Positions 5,224-7,004 of a stretch of DNA of 7,004 bases are shown in pieces (positions within the stretch are counted from its first letter, which is position 1; every line of letters starts with the position of its first letter). The stretch covers positions 1 to 7,004 of the forward strand of contig JAFCZU010000162.1 in the NCBI GenBank assembly GCA_019314185.1. The letters are read 5' to 3'. The translations under genes were made by a program, and so were the position numbers. The notes under the pieces were generated by a model that saw only the letters and a list, made by a program, of their open reading frames with translations, searched no databases and was not told where the DNA came from. Source of the stretch: Deltaproteobacteria bacterium (GTDB lineage Bacteria > Desulfobacterota > Desulfobacteria > Desulfobacterales > ETH-SRB1).

Positions 5224-5598
5224 ATGAATGTATTCAAAAAATTTCTTTTAACCATATTCATAAAGCTTGGATTTTACGACTCACCAGATTTTTTATCACA
5301 AATTATATCGGACCATCCATCCAGAGACAAACTTCCTAAAAATCAGGTGCTTGTTGTTGGAGGTCCTGGTTTCAAAAAATGGGCGTATCTAAAATGCCCT
5401 TGCGGTTGTGGAGATTTTATTATGTTGAGCCTGTCAAAGAAAACAAGGCCGAATTGGTGTGTTTCATTAGATTTTTTTAATAGGCCAACCATTCACCCCT
5501 CAATACGCCAAACATCACGATGCATGAGCCATTTTTGGATAAAAAAGGGGAAAGTCATATGGTGTGATGACTCTGGAAATTTCCCCAAATTACAATAA
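5224..5598 (+). CDS. DUF6527-family cysteine-rich protein
   Basis: A 124-aa protein of a family that I recall next to JAB-ThiF genes. CPCGCG at residues 58-63, C79, C100, H103 and C114 could bind zinc. Conserved-looking blocks are KWAYLKCPCGCG, RPTIHPSIRQT and SHFWIKKGKVIWC. The first 17 residues are hydrophobic and basic, perhaps a membrane-touching or packing helix, though too short and charged for a clear transmembrane segment. It starts 1 bp after the JAB-E1 stop with only a weak AGG before the ATG, so translation probably depends on coupling. A role as substrate adaptor or E3-like factor is possible but purely inferred. No convincing terminator follows. Confidence 0.75.
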   Translation: MNVFKKFLLTIFIKLGFYDSPDFLSQIISDHPSRDKLPKNQVLVVGGPGFKKWAYLKCPCGCGDFIMLSLSKKTRPNWCVSLDFFNRPTIHPSIRQTSRCMSHFWIKKGKVIWCDDSGNFPKLQ

Positions 5599-5983
5599 CG
5601 CCTATTCCCTTTGTCTTGTTCTAACCTTCTTTAGGTGCCCATACATCCTCCATCCCGGATAATCAGTCTTTTCTAACAACTAGCCTAATCCAAAGCGAGC
5701 AAAAGAATCCCCCCTGTTTTGCTGATTCACTAAACCACTCGGTAGTCTTTACATAATCTTGGGGAACGCCTACGCCCGAGATGTGAGCTATCCCCAACGA
5801 AAATTGAGACTCAGCATCTTCCTGATTTTCAGTCTTATTAAGCCTTCTTGCTTTTATCCCATCACCTCTTAGGAACCGTATTTAAGCGTCGTATATCAAA
5901 AGAGCCCCCCAGCTCTTCCACAAGCCTACGAACAAGACGTGTGTTGATAGAGCTTATACTTTCGAGAAAGCCTGCCCGGCTCA
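5599..5983. other. Degraded junction region between operon and BrxL-like gene
   Basis: These 385 bp separate the plus-strand Ubl operon from the minus-strand BrxL-like gene. On the minus strand they hold a Sel1-repeat remnant (5663-5881) and nearly all of a 40-codon ORF coupled to the BrxL-like gene (5862-5984). The stretch 5599-5662 shows no ORF, hairpin-plus-T-run terminator or promoter that I can defend. Broken frames of unrelated families side by side suggest a recombination scar. Confidence 0.5.
5663..5881 (-). pseudogene. Sel1-repeat protein remnant
   Basis: An open minus-strand frame of 72 codons between a TAA (5884-5882) and a TGA (5665-5663) reads SQFSLGIAHISGVGVPQDYV, then KTTEWFSESAKQGG. 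This is one good Sel1 (TPR-like) repeat with the usual LG..Y..G.GV..D...W...A..QG spacing. A poorer half-repeat, RFLRGDGI, lies before it. No ATG or GTG start and no RBS are present. Intact Sel1 proteins have several repeats and often a signal peptide, so this is a truncated relic, probably left by an insertion or deletion at about 5870-5884. Confidence 0.6.
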
Positions 5984-5984
5984 T
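5862..5984 (-). CDS. 40-aa ORF coupled to the BrxL-like gene, possibly a truncated gene
   Basis: The ATG at 5984 overlaps the BrxL-like stop as TAATG, the same coupling seen in the Ubl operon. The product starts MSRAGFLESISSINTRLVRR and ends in NTVPKR. I do not recognise it. It is short, Arg-rich and amphipathic, and its stop lies where the Sel1 remnant begins (20-bp overlap in another frame). It most likely represents the N-terminus of the next gene of the BrxL operon, cut off by recombination; a genuine micro-protein is less likely. Confidence 0.35.
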   Translation of the reverse strand: MSRAGFLESISSINTRLVRRLVEELGGSFDIRRLNTVPKR

Positions 5985-7003
5985 TATGTTATCTCATCCT
6001 CGTTGGACCCATTTGAGATATTCCCTGATCGCGTATAGGTAATTATTGTTGCCTTACATTTTCGCTTCGTCTGATCCATAAATCCCAATGTAAATTTGTC
6101 ACCTGGTTTTTGGAAAATATCCAGTCCCCGGCCCAAAATAATCCTCCATCCAGTGTCTGTTTCGATCCATCGATCATGAAGATTGTTGTCGAAAACATAG
6201 TTAAACTCTATATGATCAGGGCTCAGTCCCTTTTTTAGTTCGTTAAGCTTCCCTCTCAGCTCAGTTTCCTGGTAAGTGTCACATGCCGTGACGAGATTGA
6301 TCTTCAGCATTTCTTGCAGCGGGTCCAGAATCTCGCAAAAACTCATGAGATTGATTATTTGATACTGCAATCGAATGTAGGGGTCGCATATCTTGATCGA
6401 TTTAGCACTCTTGACATAAGGAAGGAAAAGTTTTTCATATGAAATTCCTCTTTGTCCCTCGATAATGTCCAGTGTTGTTTTTTCGGGATTTCGATCAGGT
6501 GACAAGGGATCCACCTTTTCGGCTTTTTCTTCCGGGTCTGGACGTTCATCCGGATGGGAAAGTTGAAACTCATCTGGAATCTGACTCTTTATTGTAATCC
6601 ATTTATATTCCTGGTCGATCTTGGACAACTCATCACGGATCTGTTGGCGCATTCGAACCGCTGGATTCACACAGTATGAAATGAACTCTTCTTCGCTCAG
6701 TTCAAGATCGGGGAAAAGCAGCTTCAGATATCCTTCGGCTATCCGAGCAATAGCTTTCTTATCGCGCATATCCTCAGATTGCGGCAGGTGCAAACTTTGT
6801 GAGATATAGTCGGCGTACCGCAGATCGACACGCAGCTCATGCAACACTTCGCTGAAAAAGTCTCCCTTGAATCCAAGCGTTTTTGAGGGAGTATTCATAG
6901 ACACGCGCGGCATAAACCATCCTTCAATCAACCCGTGCATTCGATCTATGAAGGCCGATTCCTGAAGAGCGGCCGGCAGTTCCTTGAATATCCCGTCGCT
7001 TTC
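5984..7003 (-). CDS. BrxL/Lon-related ATPase C-terminal part fused to an MIT_C (PLD-like) domain (5' end beyond window)
   Basis: The frame stays open to the window edge, so 339 C-terminal residues are visible; an in-frame ATG at 6940 lies inside the domain and is not the start. The first part, with F-I-D-R-M-H-G-L-I-E-G-W, then FFSEVLHELR and RDKKAIARIAEGYLKLLFPD, matches the region after the AAA+ core of BrxL/Lon-related proteins of BREX-like systems. A charged linker rich in Pro/Asp/Glu (visible residues about 140-180) leads to an MIT_C domain at about 184-323: GISYEKLFLPYV, CDPYIRLQYQIINLM, HDRWI and GWRIILGRGLDIF. MIT_C is the PLD-like domain of eukaryotic MITD1, where it binds membranes. 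Here it sits where BrxL has its Lon-like C-terminal domain. A defence role is likely from family and setting; the mechanism is unknown. Confidence 0.75.
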   Translation of the reverse strand, partial: ESDGIFKELPAALQESAFIDRMHGLIEGWFMPRVSMNTPSKTLGFKGDFFSEVLHELRVDLRYADYISQSLHLPQSEDMRDKKAIARIAEGYLKLLFPDLELSEEEFISYCVNPAVRMRQQIRDELSKIDQEYKWITIKSQIPDEFQLSHPDERPDPEEKAEKVDPLSPDRNPEKTTLDIIEGQRGISYEKLFLPYVKSAKSIKICDPYIRLQYQIINLMSFCEILDPLQEMLKINLVTACDTYQETELRGKLNELKKGLSPDHIEFNYVFDNNLHDRWIETDTGWRIILGRGLDIFQKPGDKFTLGFMDQTKRKCKATIITYTRSGNISNGSNEDEIT

Positions 7004-7004
7004 A

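Noticed and set aside
5575..5584. Palindrome GGAAATTTCC near the end of the DUF6527 gene as a terminator
   Set aside because: No loop and no following T-run; it is short enough to arise by chance inside coding sequence.
5848..6042. A 64-codon plus-strand frame in the junction region
   Set aside because: Low-complexity basic product with no RBS, lying opposite the coupled minus-strand ORFs.
6355..6809. Extra open frames on both strands within the BrxL-like gene
   Set aside because: They are shadows of the long minus-strand frame, whose motifs are clear.

Overview
The window is a stretch of bacterial accessory DNA, best read as part of a defence island. The host cannot be named. Moderate-to-low GC, ordinary Shine-Dalgarno sites and the gene families present fit a Gram-negative environmental bacterium (Pseudomonadota or Desulfobacterota-like), but this is a weak inference. 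No rRNA, tRNA, CRISPR array or housekeeping gene is visible.

Layout. (1) 1-83, minus strand: the first 27 codons of a probable tyrosine recombinase of the kind found beside IS91-like elements. (2) 84-308: an untranslated mobile-element-like end with an 11-bp inverted repeat that could mask the recombinase ribosome binding site, a GC-rich hairpin and a short attC-like inverted repeat. (3) 309-1775, plus strand: a 488-aa HEPN (ApeA-like) protein starting at TTG. (4) 1857-2724, minus strand: an overlapping xre-immA pair, an HTH repressor followed by an ImmA/IrrE (COG2856) metallopeptidase. (5) 2725-2890: a divergent control region with two near-consensus sigma-70 promoters and a perfect 15-bp palindrome between them. 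(6) 2891-5598, plus strand: a compact five-gene operon encoding a DUF2188 protein, a single-domain ubiquitin-like (multiubiquitin family) protein, an E2-like protein, a JAB-E1 fusion and a cysteine-rich DUF6527 protein. (7) 5599-5983: broken sequence with a Sel1-repeat remnant and a 40-codon ORF that may be a truncated gene. (8) 5984-7003, minus strand: the C-terminal part of a BrxL/Lon-related ATPase fused to an MIT_C (PLD-like) domain, running off the window.

The centrepiece is region 4-6. The operon has a complete set of parts for a bacterial ubiquitin-like conjugation pathway: modifier, E1, E2 and JAMM isopeptidase, plus two accessory proteins. Its E2 contains no cysteine at all, and the E1 part has no cysteine where the catalytic one normally lies. 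Conjugation, if it occurs, should therefore not run through the usual thioester at the E2; a serine oxyester is the attractive alternative. The divergent repressor-protease pair resembles CapH/CapP, which switches on CBASS operons after DNA damage. My model is that the XRE protein represses the operon, the ImmA-like peptidase cleaves it under stress, and the Ubl pathway is then induced. Flanking HEPN and BrxL-like genes support an anti-phage setting. All functional statements are family-based inferences from sequence reading; no search was run.
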